From the NCBI GenBank assembly GCA_964036045.1, contig OZ038382.1:111808578-111872577 (forward strand): a stretch of 64,000 nucleotides of DNA. Reading direction: 5' to 3'. This stretch comes from Eutreptiella sp. 'Long Island Sound 2002'. Its lineage: Eukaryota > Euglenozoa > Euglenophyceae > Eutreptiales > Eutreptiaceae. The notes below the pieces were generated by a model. The model worked only from the letters and a program-made list of their open reading frames with translations, did no database searches and was not told where the DNA came from. The position numbers and the translations under genes were made by a program. Shown one piece after another: positions 17,150 to 28,398 of the stretch (position 1 is its first letter; the number at the start of each line of letters is the position of its first letter).

Positions 17150-17985
17150 TCATATTTCTCGGAGGCCACGCGCATTGGTGCCGGTGTTACATTCGTCCCT
17201 CAGCCCCCTGCCCTTGGATATTATATGCTCTCATCTTGTGTGCTCTGACGTTGGGACCCCATGTTTGCTGCCATGGGCGCCCCTTGATCTGGTGCCCTAC
17301 TGTATAATTTTCTCGGAGGTCATGCGTGCCGGACGTACATTCGTCCCTGGACCCCCGCCCTGGGAGGTAACATTCTCAAGGCTGATGTGCTCTGGTGTCC
17401 GAGAAACCCGTATGGTGCGGCTGGCTGGGCTTGGCGTAAAATTCCCGTGTTCGCCGGCGTGGGTCCTGGGTTTTGGGCTGCATCCCCTGGCCCACCCCTT
17501 GTCTGGCTTGTGGGAAAGGGAGGTCAGGCAGAAGGATAGGTCACTATCAGGGCCCCTCTCTCGCTCCTTGACTCTGATAGCTTTCGCAGCTGCGGGGAAC
17601 GTGTCCCTCGCACAATCCTCGCAGGTTATGTGTGCTGAAGTTGCCCCAGTGGTGCCGCTGTGGGCGCCCTGTGACCTGGGGCCTTGGTGTATAACTTTCT
17701 CGGAGGTCATGCGTGTCGGCTCCGGTTCCACATTCGTCCCTTGATCCCCTGCCCTTGGAAGTAACATTCTCGAGGATTATGTGCTCTGACGTTGGGGGAT
17801 CCCGCACAGCGCGGCGGGCTGGCCTCGTCATAATATTCCCGTGTTTCGCCGCAGGTAGCCGGCGAGCCCGTGGGTCTCCTGTGTTGGGCTGCACCCCTTG
17901 GTCCACCTCGTGTCCGGCTTGTGAGAAAGGAAGGTCAGGAGGGAAGATAGGTCTGTGTCAGGGTTTTCTTCCCGTTCCCTGACGC
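17150..17985 (+). repeat. ~387-bp tandem repeat, two full units and one short one
   Basis: TTTCTCGGAGGTCATGCGTG occurs at about 17310 and 17697, with a variant at 17157. Each is followed by ACATTCGTCCCT, GGAGGTAACATTCTC, ATTCCCGTGTT, GGCTTGTG(G/A)GAAAG(G)GAGGTCAGG and GATAGGT. The first unit is shortened to about 150 bases. Confidence 0.7.
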
Positions 17986-18572
17986 TGATGGATATCGGGG
18001 CGGTCGGGAGCGTGGCCCCTGTCCAGGATACGTGGGAGGAATGGGCTCGGTGGGGCCATCGGGTTAGTGTCCGTGCTCTATAGCACGGGTTGTAGGGCTG
18101 CCGGAACTGGCCCGCATTCGCGGGCGCCCGCTGCAGGAGTCGGGTAGCCCAGTGCCACTCTCGCAGGTGCGCTCAATCGACAGGCGTCAGCGGGCTGCGC
18201 TGCGCGGCCGTGCGTCATCGGGTTTTGCGAGGGGCCCTCTCGGGCAAGGTTCGCCTGTCCGGGGTCGTCGCAGCTTATGGCTGGTCCCTCAGCCGCTGGT
18301 CTGACGCTCAACGGGTGGCCCACGCGGCGTCCGTGCCACGTGTGCGCGGCGCTGTGTCGTCTCATATCGGCCGCAGTGCCCCTCCCGTTCTTGGAGGCTC
18401 CTCTGGCCGGTCGGCACGACTTACGGGGCGTCGATAGCCGCCGACGTGGTGCCCTTCCACTGCCGGTGACCGGTTGCAGCGGGCAGGGCATGCGTGTGCG
18501 GTGTTGAGTGGGGCACCGCGGTTTTGATGGTGTATCCTCGCGTGTTCGTGGGGGCGAGTTCCCGGTTTCGGC

Positions 18573-19150
18573 TCATGGTGTGCTAGGGCCCTGGGGGGTT
18601 CCCCATACATCGCACAAGGGCACTGCGGAGGGCACTGAAGATCTCGTGAACAAGGGCTGCGTGCGCTGCTCGTGCTTCTGTCTCAGTGCGGATGGTGGGC
18701 AGCAGTTGTCTGCCCAGCGCCAGCGCCTGGATCTGGTGGATCGCGAAAAAGAGGGCACAGGTTTCCTGTAGCGGGGCTCTCCGTCGTTCGCTCGTGCAGG
18801 GGGATGGCCTCCAGTTGCTGTTGGCCGTCCCGGTGGAACCTCCACCTCGCCCACCAGTTGGTGTGCGGTCAGCAGCGCTGAGCCCACCGCCAGGGGAAGT
18901 AGAGGGCGTGCCCCGGGTGCCAGCTGCCGGCTTCTCGTGACACGACGGCCGTCAGGCAGTCTGGGGGCTGGTTTTGAGGCACGGGGCTGGGTCGGTCCGG
19001 CAGTGCTGCGCTTGCTGGGAGCATGGAGTCGACGACTTACAGGTTCCAGTGGCACTCCTGCGGATGCGGGGTGATCCGCACCTGGTAGTAGTGGCCACTT
19101 TCCAACACGATCATGGAGATGGTGCTGTGGTCATCATCACGTCGAGGGGG
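18573..19150 (-). pseudogene. relic of ORF Y (element E4)
   Basis: On the minus strand, after a DDDHSTISMIVLESGHYYQV segment, a broken reading continues with SWHPGHALYFPWRWAQR and, in another frame, HQIQALALGRQLLPTIRTET and HEIFSALRSALVRCMG. These resemble E3 Y in the same order: LERGHYYVV, then HAINRVLSRVGLSPELAYCL. At least one frameshift and several stops break it. No pol was seen next to it. Confidence 0.4.
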
Positions 19151-19464
19151 TCCCGCGCGTGCCGTCCCCGCCCCTCACCTAGGGTTTTTTGAGGTACCGG
19201 AATCCCGTGACTGAACCGTCCAATAACTGCCGCGATCGCGATTTACGGCCCGCTGCAACCCAATTTTGCTGAGGCTCTGGTGATTTGTGCCAAGTCTGTG
19301 CACATCTGCCCCGATTTAGATAGCGCAATCGCCAAAATACGACGTTATCTAGTTGCTGTATTGGAATCACGTCAATTGCATTCCTGGATGTCCAGATAAA
19401 CCCAAAATACGACCATTTTTGCCCATTTTTGCCACTTTTGGGCCATAAACGGTCATTTTGATGA

Positions 19465-20145
19465 TGTCCCTGTGGTGTCACGAGATTTCAAATTGAGCAT
19501 CTTTGTCTATAGTGCCCTGCGAGGCTAGGCAAGCAATGATTTGCGCCCGTGCCTGCCCTTTACCCAAGATGATAATCCGGAGGGTGCCAAAAAACGCCCA
19601 AAACAGCTATATTTGCACTTTTGAACACATTAATGTTGATTAAAGTGATACGGCCGTGCTTTCATGTGATTTCAAAGTAATCACATTTGTCGGCTGTGCT
19701 ACGTGAAGCCTGGCAAGCCATGATTTGTGCCCGTGCATGCCCTTTACCGAAGATGATAATCCGGAGGGTGCCAAAAAACGCCCAAAATAGTTATATTTGC
19801 ATTTTGAACACATAAATGATGATTATAGTGATACGGCCGTGCTTTTGTGTGATTTCAAATTGATCACGTTTGTCGCCTGTGCTACCTGAGGCTTGGCAAG
19901 CAACAGTTTGTGACCCTGCATGCCCTTTAGTCAAGGTTATGGCCCAGAGGGTGCCTAAAAAGGCCCCAAACAGCTATATTTGCCCTTTTGAACACAATAA
20001 TGTTGATTGAATTGATACGGTCGCGCTTTCGTGTGATTTCAAATTGATGAAATGTGTCCCTAGTGCTAGGTGAGGCTTGGCAAGCAATGATTTGTGCTGG
20101 TGTATGCCCTTTACCCAAGATAATAATCCGGAGGGTGCCAAAGAA
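19465..20145 (+). repeat. ~182-bp tandem repeat, about four units
   Basis: GATAATCCGGAGGGTGCCAA and GATACGG(C/T)CG(T/C)GCTTT recur at about 19570/19648, 19752/19828 and 20013/20123. AT-rich; no coding frame. Confidence 0.8.
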
Positions 20146-20565
20146 CGCCGGAAAACCGCCATCACCAAAATAACCGCATTTTTCCTCGCCAAAAGTGCCC
20201 CAAAAAAGCCATTTTTTGGCCTAAAACAGTGTTTTTGGGGCCTGGGTGGTCACAGGTAGGGCCCCATACCCTATTTTCAGGGTGCTGGACTCGGAAAGAC
20301 GTGTTTTGCAGTGTTTTGGAGCAAATGATCAAAGGCTCCGGGGCCACAATCACCAAAAAACTGCTTTTTTGCCCAAAAAATGCCAATTTTGTGGCTTAAA
20401 ACAGCATTTTTGGGGCATGAGTGGTCAGTTTCAGGGCCCCATACCTATTTTGAGTGTGGTGGACTCGGAAAACTCGTGTTTTGCAAGGTTTTGAAGCAAC
20501 GTATACAGTGTTTGGAGCCGCCATCACCAAAAAACCGTATTTCTTGCCAAAAACAAACATGTATG
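20146..20565 (+). repeat. ~187-bp tandem repeat, two-plus units
   Basis: CCATCACCAAAA..ACCGCATTTTT, TTTTTGGGGC(C/A)TG(G/A)GTGGTCA and GGACTCGGAAA(G/A)(A/C) recur with a period of about 187. The sequence directly follows the 182-bp array but is unrelated to it. Confidence 0.7.
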
Positions 20566-20706
20566 GTCTGAGCTATACAAAAGCTGCTATTCGCAACTAG
20601 GTGGTGAATGTCATTTTTCTCGGATACGGCCGATTTTAGATGGAATCAAGCCTGCATTGTCGATCTAGGGGCTGGGAAATCCCGAATTTGGAGAGTGCGG
20701 GGGGGG

Positions 20707-22850
20707 CTAAATCCGGAACATATGCTCTTTATGGTATAATTTGACGAAAGAAGTAGTATTTCTGACTGTAGCTGGTTTTGGGATTTTTTGGACCCCATAA
20801 AATCCTAGGTGTGGTGGGTATCGGTCCACCATGTCCCTGAGGTTGCGCTTCCTGTCGGGGGCTGTCCTGCTTTCCCAGTCCGCCAGACCATTGTACGGTG
20901 GGATGTTGAGGGCGTTAGCCCTCGGTTGTGGGGCGGCCAGTTCCCGGCCCCCCGTGCTTGGAGCGGGCCCAAGCTCCACCGGCGGCGCACTGAGCCCGTG
21001 CGCGCAGCCCAGGTGCCGGACCCACACGCGCTCCTTGTCCGGCTGATTGAAGTTGAACCACCAGATCCACGCGTCTACGAGGTCGTCCGCGATCTGCATC
21101 CCGGGGGTGACGAGTTCCTGGAGCTGCAGCACGGAGATGTCGGTGGATGCGGCTTGCGGCGGGCAGACCAAGTCGAAGAGCCTGTTTGGGTTGGGGTCTT
21201 CGAGGTGTCTCCGGAGGGCTGCCACCAGCCCGCATGGGGGTGTGTTGGCGTGGATGTTGTAGATTGCCTTCAGTCCCTCGCCCTCAAAGAGGTCCGTGTT
21301 CCTCCGCTGTCATGGTCTGGGGGGTGGGGGGGGCATAGTCTCTCGGTCCTGGTCCGGTGTGGTGCCAGTTGGGAAGGGGTGCCCTAGGGCGGTGTCAGAG
21401 TGTCCCTCAGGTACGCTCCCTGTGGAGGGCTCTTGTTGCGGGGACATCAAATGGCGCGTGGTGGTGGAAGGGGGCGGCCAGTGGACTCCTGAGGGCCGGA
21501 GGCCTCTGTCATTTCTTTGTCCGCTCCCGGGTCGCCTGCTTCCTGCCCCTTGCTGTTGTGGTGTGTCCTCCGTGTCCCGGTGGTTTGGCCGCATCACAGC
21601 CAGGGTTGGGAGCCCCGTGGCGCATTGGCCCGGTTGGTCGGGTGGCCCGTGTCCGTGTCCGGGGCTGGTGCTGTCACGCGCGGAGTGCGGGGGGGGGCTT
21701 TGAGGGGTTCGTCCCCCCACCCCCTGTTGGGGTTGCTGGTCTGCTGCGGGTCCCCTTGGCCGCGCGTCCGCGGTGTTCTGTCCCCTCGGCGGCAGAGCGG
21801 CCGCTGATGCTGGGAGGGAGGGGGCGGACGAGCTGGATGCACCGTCTGTTGCCTGGTGGGGGCCCGTGTGCAGCGCTGCCTGTCGCGCACGCTCGGCTGG
21901 CGTCGGAATGGTGGGCATGTGCGTCCGGTCAGTTGGTGGCCTCTTGGATCGGCGCCGCGGATCGGCGGCAGGTGATGTCTGTCGGTCCGGCGGGTCGTTG
22001 GGGCTTCCAAGGTCTCTGTCCGCACCCTCGTGGAAGACGACTCGCCGCGCCGCGGGGGCTGGCGTGCGGCTGCGGCGCAAGGATCGGTCAGGGTTCCTTG
22101 CTTCCTGGTGCCGGTCTGGCGTCCGGAACGCGGGCGCCCCGCCCTTCATCCCCGGGACGTGCAGGCTGCCTTGGTCCCACTACGGTGCGAATGGTCGGAG
22201 GGGGCTTCCGTGTTGGCCAGAGGGGAAACCCACACTGGGTGGTGGCCCCTGGTTGCGTTCCGGGGAGTCATGGCGTGCAGTTTGCCTTGGGAGCTCCGGG
22301 ACCTCTTCGAACTGTGGTCGCCGGTATCCCGGGGCGTATCGCTGGGAGCCCGGGGACCCAGGGATGGTCCAGATGTTGTGCCTTTGCATTGCTGCACGGA
22401 TGCGGAGGGCCGCGCGTTGGTGCCAGCGCCAGTGAAGCCGGTTCATTTCATCCCGGCTCCAGGTCCCCATATGCGCCATGAGCCGGGTGGCCACGTAGTG
22501 CCACTGGCTGGGGTGGTCCATGGTGGTGGGGCTGGTGTGCGGTGCTGCCCGATGGCCGAAGGCGAAATCTGCCATGGTGCGGGTTCCATCCTGGAGGTGG
22601 CGAGAAGTAAGCAGCCATCGGATGCTGACTCCCAGAACAAGCCGCTCCCCTGTGGTGATCCTGATGATCCACAGGTCCAGGTCTTGGGCCGCCGCCTGTT
22701 CCGTGTGGGCGTTGGGGCGGGGGGCGTCGCCTTCCGAGCGCGCGTGGGTCAGATGCCCCTGCTTCGAGGCTGGGGTGGCCCACCACGGTGTTGGTGCCCG
22801 TCTTCATACGCGTTCCGCTCCCTTGGGCGCTGTGCCGAGGTGGTTCGTCG
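20707..22850 (-). pseudogene. fused ORF with possible Ulp1/C48-like C-terminal domain
   Basis: One frame is open from about 22850 to 20707 apart from TAG (22180-22182) and TGA (21310-21312). The N-terminal part is tryptophan-rich (DLDLWIIRITTGERLVLG, WHYVATRLMAHMGTWSRDEM, LHWRWHQRAALRIRAAMQR). A proline/arginine-rich linker follows. The C-terminal part reads LFEGEGLKAIYNIHANTPPC, LQLQELVTPGMQIADDLVDA, WIWWFNFN and IPPYNGLADWESR. The L-x-PG-x-x-x-DD-x-x-x-A-W-x-W pattern resembles the N-terminal half of Ulp1-type cysteine proteases, which some LINE clades (NeSL, Utopia) encode. The catalytic His, Asp and Cys could not be placed, so the assignment is weak. Confidence 0.35.
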
Positions 22851-23066
22851 GGGGTCTGGTCCGCTGCCCTGCTTGCAGTCGCGTGCCCGTCAGCCTAAGC
22901 GGCGGTGAATTCAGTCCTCGCCCCCGGGGCTGCGTAATCACGCTGGAGGTGTGCCTGGCGGGACACCGCGGGGCGTTCCCTCGTGGGGTCCCGTGCAGGT
23001 TCTGTATGGTCGCCTCGTGGCTCCGGGTAGCTGCGCGGGGCAGTCAGCGCTGGGTCCGTTTGGTAG

Positions 23067-23381
23067 GATCGAATCGAATCGGCCTGCCATCAGGTCCCTT
23101 GCGCTTTAGTCCACCTGATAGAATTTCTCGAAGAGAATAACTTCCAACATCAATTCAGCATGACCGAAGACACTCTTCCACAGGGAATCAACTTTGTTAT
23201 CCGGATGCATCGTGAAATCTGTCGAGTTCAAGAATTGATTCGAGTTATCAACGCAATTGACTTGGCCTTTCGATACGGACATCATTGGACAGAGTTCCGA
23301 ATGTATCGAGAAGCACTGGTAGGTATTTCCTACCTTGGACTATTTCCAGACCTCAAGGACATCTGCAAGGATGACAACTAG
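23067..23381 (+). CDS. hypothetical protein, probable exon or small gene
   Basis: The first ATG is at 23160, giving 73 codons ending in TAG; the frame is open upstream to 23067 and its protein-like character (HLIEFLEENNFQHQ) starts before the ATG. The product is helical with many hydrophobic and charged residues (GINFVIRMHREICRVQELIR, REALVGISYLGLFPDLKDIC). AT-balanced codon use separates it from the GC-rich retroelements on both sides. No family was recognised. It may be a 3' exon. Confidence 0.5.
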   Translation, partial: DRIESACHQVPCALVHLIEFLEENNFQHQFSMTEDTLPQGINFVIRMHREICRVQELIRVINAIDLAFRYGHHWTEFRMYREALVGISYLGLFPDLKDICKDDN

Positions 23382-23629
23382 CTGATTGAGGATCAAGCGC
23401 CCTCGCTGTGGTAAAAGCCCAGCTGCTTCTTAGTACGCATCATCCTCCAATCGGCACATTTCAATCAGGCTACTAGAAATACCAGTGCGCCCCCGCTCGA
23501 TTGGAGGACTTGATGGTTCAGTCGTAGCCGTTCGCTAAGTTTTGACAACTGAACACGTACTCGCAGGGTTGGACTGGCGTGTACAATGTGGTTGCCCCGA
23601 GCGCACACATCAACCAATAAGAAAAGGGC

Positions 23630-23888
23630 ATTTTTCCCATTGGGACGCTTTCTGTTGCTGTTCCTCTTTGTATTCTGTATTGTTCTGATCTGTTACTGTC
23701 TTCCGATCTGTGTCCTGAGATCTGCGATTGGCTGCGATCTGTAGAACTATTGTGCCGCAATCTGTGATGTGCAGCAGTGCTTACGCAGTCCAGAAAGTTC
23801 CAAATTTTCCTCTTTTCATTTATTTTCCGATCTCTGATGTGCTGGATTATCTTAATCCTGACTAACCTAGACTTGCATGATTAGGCCA
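23630..23888 (+). repeat. dispersed repeat V, copy beta, interrupted by E2
   Basis: Direct match to 13135-13353. The last 13 bases (23876-23888) are the left target-site duplication of E2. The repeat resumes as U at 40211. Confidence 0.8.
23876..23888 (+). repeat. target-site duplication of E2, left copy
   Basis: CATGATTAGGCCA, identical to 40211-40223; the bases next to both copies differ, so the duplication is 13 bp. Confidence 0.9.
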
Positions 23889-23906
23889 GTAAGTAAGTAA
23901 GTAAGG
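23889..23906 (-). repeat. (TTAC)n 3' tail of E2
   Basis: GTAAGTAAGTAAGTAAG on the plus strand directly abuts the left target-site duplication. It is the 3' end of the minus-strand element. Confidence 0.85.
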
Positions 23907-26900
23907 GCGGCCGCGCCCGCAGCCTCATCTGACACTTCCTTGTTTGTTTTACATGGTGGCCGCCTCTGGCAGGAAGGAGAGCTCTCCACCATCAGTTCTC
24001 CTGGCGACCCCTGTCTCACATCACCGCCGAGAATTTCAACCAGGTTCCCTTGGGGCATGACCGGCGGTAGGTTCCCTTCAGTCGCTGCTCTCACGGTTTC
24101 AGCTTCTTCCGGTCACCCTTTGAAGAATCCCTCAGCCTTCCCCCCCTAGCACAGCCTTTTGGGCGCCTGCGGGCGGGTTTCCTGTGGATAGCCCTCGCCG
24201 AAAGCAGAGCATTTCTCTCTGTCAAGCACATTCCACCACTCCCCTTCCCTCACGGGTTGGAGTACCCACTCGGCTCCTGGATGCACTTGGGTGTCAACCA
24301 TCCACGGCTGGAGGCCAGGGGGCGACCCTTTCCACGTTTCCCCTGGTCCCGCTCACGCGTGAACCCACGTGTACTCAGGCCGTTGACCCAGGGGATCTCA
24401 AGGTCAACCCTCACCCCTGCTGACACCTCAATGGCCGTCCCGGAGTTCAGGGCATTTTCCCGACTTCCTGTGGTCAGGTTCCCCATGGTTAACCCATGGT
24501 TCACCACTCCATGGCAACTGGTTTCACGCTCCCACAGGGCTGTTGCTTGGCGCTTCCGGTCTCCCTGCCCGTCCAACGTCCCATTCCCCTTTGCCACATC
24601 CCGGCACCGGCCCGTTCCCAGCGATCGTGGACTCCCTACCCTGTCGGGCCGTTGTGTGGCCCTAGCCACAAGCCCTTCTCCGTCCCGTCCCCTTTTCCCA
24701 TCATCCCGTGTTTATACCCCACCAGGTCGCCAGCAACTCTGTGGCGCGGGCCCACTGGATCCTCTTCCATCCGGGGACCGTTTCGTGCGCCTAGCACGGG
24801 TCGCTCCCTTCCCGCCCCCGCCCCTCTCCCCTGTGCTGCGGCCCCGGCCTAATCCCCTTGGCTGTTGCGCGGCCCCATCCCATCCCTCATCCCGTGTTTA
24901 TACCCCACCAGGCCGCCAGCAACCCTGTGGCCTGGGCCCACTGGATCCTCATCCATCTGGGGACACTTTTGTGCGCCTAGCACTGGTCGCTCCCCTCCTG
25001 CCCCCGCCCCTCACTCTTGTGCCGCCTCCCATGCTGTCCTAGTCCCCTGGGGCCGTCGCATGGCCCTAGCCACACGCCCTTTTCTGTCCCCTCCCCTTCT
25101 GGTGCTGTGGGGTGTCGTTCGCGTTTTTTCTTTTCGCCGTGTTTTCTTCCGCGTGGTTCCCTCCTCCCTGCATGCATGCACAACAACACTGCATCGCCAT
25201 CTGTCTCGGTTCCGTTTGGTGCTCACGTCCAGTCCCAACGCCATCCTGTGGCGCGGCCCTTGGCAGTCCCCGGCCATGCCAGGTGGGCGCCCATCCCTTG
25301 CGACCCAGTCATTTTTGCCTACGTTGAAGTTAATCTTCTTTCTCTCCTCTCCACCCTCCCCTCCCCTCTGTCTCCTGCCCGCCAACTGAGTGTTGTTCTC
25401 CTGCTCCGTGTGCTCGCCGCTGGTCGTCCCCGCGCCAGGGTTGTATCTCGCGCGCTCTCACACGCCTCAGGGCTTCCGCCCTGTCTTTCGACCTGTAAGC
25501 CGACCTGGGCGGCCTCCCCAGACACCCCTTCAGGGGGACTCCCCCATCGTCCTCCCCCGCCGGCCGCCCCTCCATCAGTTCCCTGATGGTCGGGCGGGGC
25601 GGCCGGTACGGCTCAATGCGGGTCTTCGGTATGGTGTTTCTCTGAGAGAGACATCGTGTTCTTTTGCGCCCTTGTTGGCCCCCGGTTCCCCCTCCTCCCA
25701 CGCCCTGCCTCCTCTACGTGTCCTTCCTGTGTGTCCGCCTGTTCTGCAGTTGTTTTTTTTGTCCCCATATTCGCGCTCTCCGCTGCTGCCGCGCGCCCTG
25801 CGTGTGCCCCTTGCTCTTCTCCCTGCTACCCTTGTCCCGCAGCCCCGCGCCTCCTCACTCGCCCGTCTCCCCTCCCATTCTCCTTCTCGCAGGCGAACCT
25901 GCCTGTACATCTGCCCTCCCTGTCTGAGCCGCGCTGTCACTCGTGTGTGCCACCCTCGTGCCCTACCCCTGCGCCTCTCCGTCGCCCCTACCCTTTTCCC
26001 TGGGGTCTCCCCCACCCTAGTGTTCCCTCTGTCCCCGTCTCTCACCCCATCCTGGTTGCCTTGTGCCCTGTGCGGGGTGGGGGGGGTGTATCTGCGGACT
26101 GGACTGTGGCCCCGCCCGAGGACTGGCATGGCCGTTGGGTTCCTACGCACCATGAGCCACCGCATCTTCCGAAGGAACACACGAGAACGACAGTGAGACA
26201 CTTGTCGAATTCCCTTCGCTGCATTTGCACTGTGGAGCTCAGGCGCAGAGACCAGCTGCGGCGATGCTGTACGGGGCTATTCCAATCGGACCTGAGCCCC
26301 CAGTCGGACCCGGCGTGGTCACCAAAGGCTCACACTCCATTGCACATCGCAGGTGTCCCATGGCGACGACGGCCACCAAGGCCTGGCATGGTCAACCCCT
26401 CAGAGCAGGGCACGCGTAAGTCCAATGTTTTCAATGCAGCACCATCTTGCCTTGCAGAGGGCTTTGCTGCCATGTAGCAAGTCAGCAGATAGCCCACACA
26501 CTCCTGCCGCCAGTCCACAGGGGCACCACCGAGGTGTGTCTCCGCAGCACCGGACTCGAGTACACAAGCGCTGCCACCTGCCCGTCCCAGCAATCTCTCT
26601 GAGGACGCGTTCTGACCGCCATCAGGCAAGACCCTGGCGGCAACGCGTCATAACATTGGATTCGTCTGCCTGTTCGCCTCTCCTGCAAGGCAGAGCCCTG
26701 GCACCGTGCTTCACCCGAAGGGCACAGCGCTGCTCCACGCCATCCCCAGCTGTTCTCGTTGGTCACGACCTTGTGCTCTGCTCTGTCACAGTACCCCTTT
26801 CCATCACTGCATCCCGTCGGCTTCTCGTTCTGCCCCACACTGCTCGCCTTACCAACGATACGTCTCGCGTCCCACTGCCCGGCTGCTCCCTCCGCACCTG

Positions 26901-27010
26901 CCTGCGCCCCCGTACTCCGCCGCCCCATCTTCCCTCCCCCCCGCCGCTGGCCCTGTGCCCTCCGCTTGGGGTTCTCTCTGCGTCCGCCTTCACCACATCC
27001 CCCTCCACCT
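23907..27010 (-). other. 3' region of E2, no gene recognised
   Basis: Strongly C/T-rich on the plus strand (G/A-rich on the element's strand), so long frames are open by composition in several phases. None shows a recognisable motif. A 186-bp tandem duplication lies within it. It may be a long 3' UTR. Confidence 0.4.
24700..25075. repeat. 186-bp tandem duplication in the E2 3' region
   Basis: CATCCCGTGTTTATACCCCA starts at about 24703 and 24889; both are followed by CGCCAGCAAC, GGGCCCACTGGATCCTC and GTGCGCCTAGCAC. Confidence 0.75.
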
Positions 27011-27224
27011 TCAGCCGTGTCCCTGCCCTTCCCTGCGTACATGCACCTCTCCGCTCCCTTTCCCCTTCTCATCGTGTCTGTCACATCCCCCCCTCACCCT
27101 CCTCCACCTCTGCCGACCCCCCGCGTCCGCCTCCCCGCATCCCGTCTGCCCGTCCCTCGGCACGCCCCTGACCCCCGGCCCCTGGCACTTCCCGGTCCTG
27201 CTCCTGCCCTGCCCTACGTGTCGC

Positions 27225-28398
27225 CATGGTACCGCCCCTCCCGCTGCAAAAGCTCTCGCAGCATCTGAACCCTGGGCTTCTTCCCCTTCTCCTGGGGACA
27301 GTCCAGGCTCAGGCCCGGGAGCGCCTCTCACAGCATCCTCCTCCACCGCCCCTTATCCATCTCCGGCCCCTCTTCCCTTGGCCTCCCTGCCCTGCCGACC
27401 AAGTCGCTGAAGGGGCGGGTCCCCCTCTTCTCCCGCCTTCTACTCGTCTTCGCCGCCCACTTCACGTAGCGGACCAGCTCCGCCACCTCCCCCGCTGTCC
27501 ACCCCGCGACTGCCCCGGGTCCCCTCCGCACCGGCGGCGGCGCATACTGCCGCGGCGGCGGCGACTCCGAGTCCCAGTCCGTCGGCGTTGGCTCTGGGCT
27601 GGGGCTGCCCGGCCGCGGCGCCCCCTCCGCCTCCCCTGCCCCTCGCTCCTCCCCCCTGCGCCGCTTCCCCCTTTCCTGCCCCGCCTCTTCCTTCTCCTCC
27701 CTGGCCCTTTTCCCTGACAGCGACCGCCCCTCCACATCCGTGGAGGGGGTGTCACCTTCCGGATCCGGGAGGACCCGGTGGGCCCCCTGGGCCACCGCCT
27801 CCTCCTCCTCCCGCACCCTGCGCTCCCGCGCTGCCACCTCCCTGTCCCTTTCTGCCAGCCTCGCCGCCTCCCCCCTGATCCGCCTCCATGCCCTCTCTCG
27901 CATCTCTCCCTCCTGCTCCGGCTGGATAGCCGGCTGTCGGAACGGCACCAGTAGGGTACCCTCCCGCCCTCTTCCCTCCTCTTGTCGTCCTCCCTCCCGT
28001 TCCGCCCTCTCAACCCCCTCCTGCCTTCTCCGAAGGTCCGCCCACGCCCTCTGCAGCTCCTCCACTGCCTGTGCTTCCCTTCCCTGCGGCCTGTCGGTCC
28101 CTGCTGTCCTCTCCTCCTCCGCCCCGGCAGCCTCACCCTTGACCCTCACCTCCCTCTCCCTCAGGCTCCTCTCCGCCTCCCCTAACCTCTCCCACGCCCT
28201 CCTGTGATCTTCTCCCTTCCCTTCCTGCGCCCCCCACGCTGTCCCACTGGCCTGCGGGCGCTGCTGCACGTGCGCCTGTGGCTGCATGCCCTGGTATGCC
28301 GGCGGGGGCGGGAATGGTGGGACGATTGGTGGGACAGCTGGCGGGACTACACCTCCCCACCATCCCAATCCCTTCCCTGGGAACACCGGCGAGCTCAC
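27225..28398 (-). pseudogene. ORF Z of E2: coiled-coil protein with interrupted W domain
   Basis: A 356-codon frame ends at TGA (27328-27330) but the domain continues beyond it in frame to about 27225. Residues about 75-215 are a charged coiled coil (ERLGEAERSLREREVRVKGE, ERDREVAARERRVREEEEAV). Next come a KR-rich stretch (GKRAREEKEEAGQERGKRRR) and the conserved W-x2-x-E-(V/A)ELVRYVKWAA motif. After the stop the frame reads EALPGLSLDCPQEKGKKPRV and QMLRELLQREG, matching the second half of the domain in E1 and E3. The stop sits where E3 has Arg, consistent with CGA to TGA. The position 3' of pol is the same as in E1 and E3. Confidence 0.6.
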
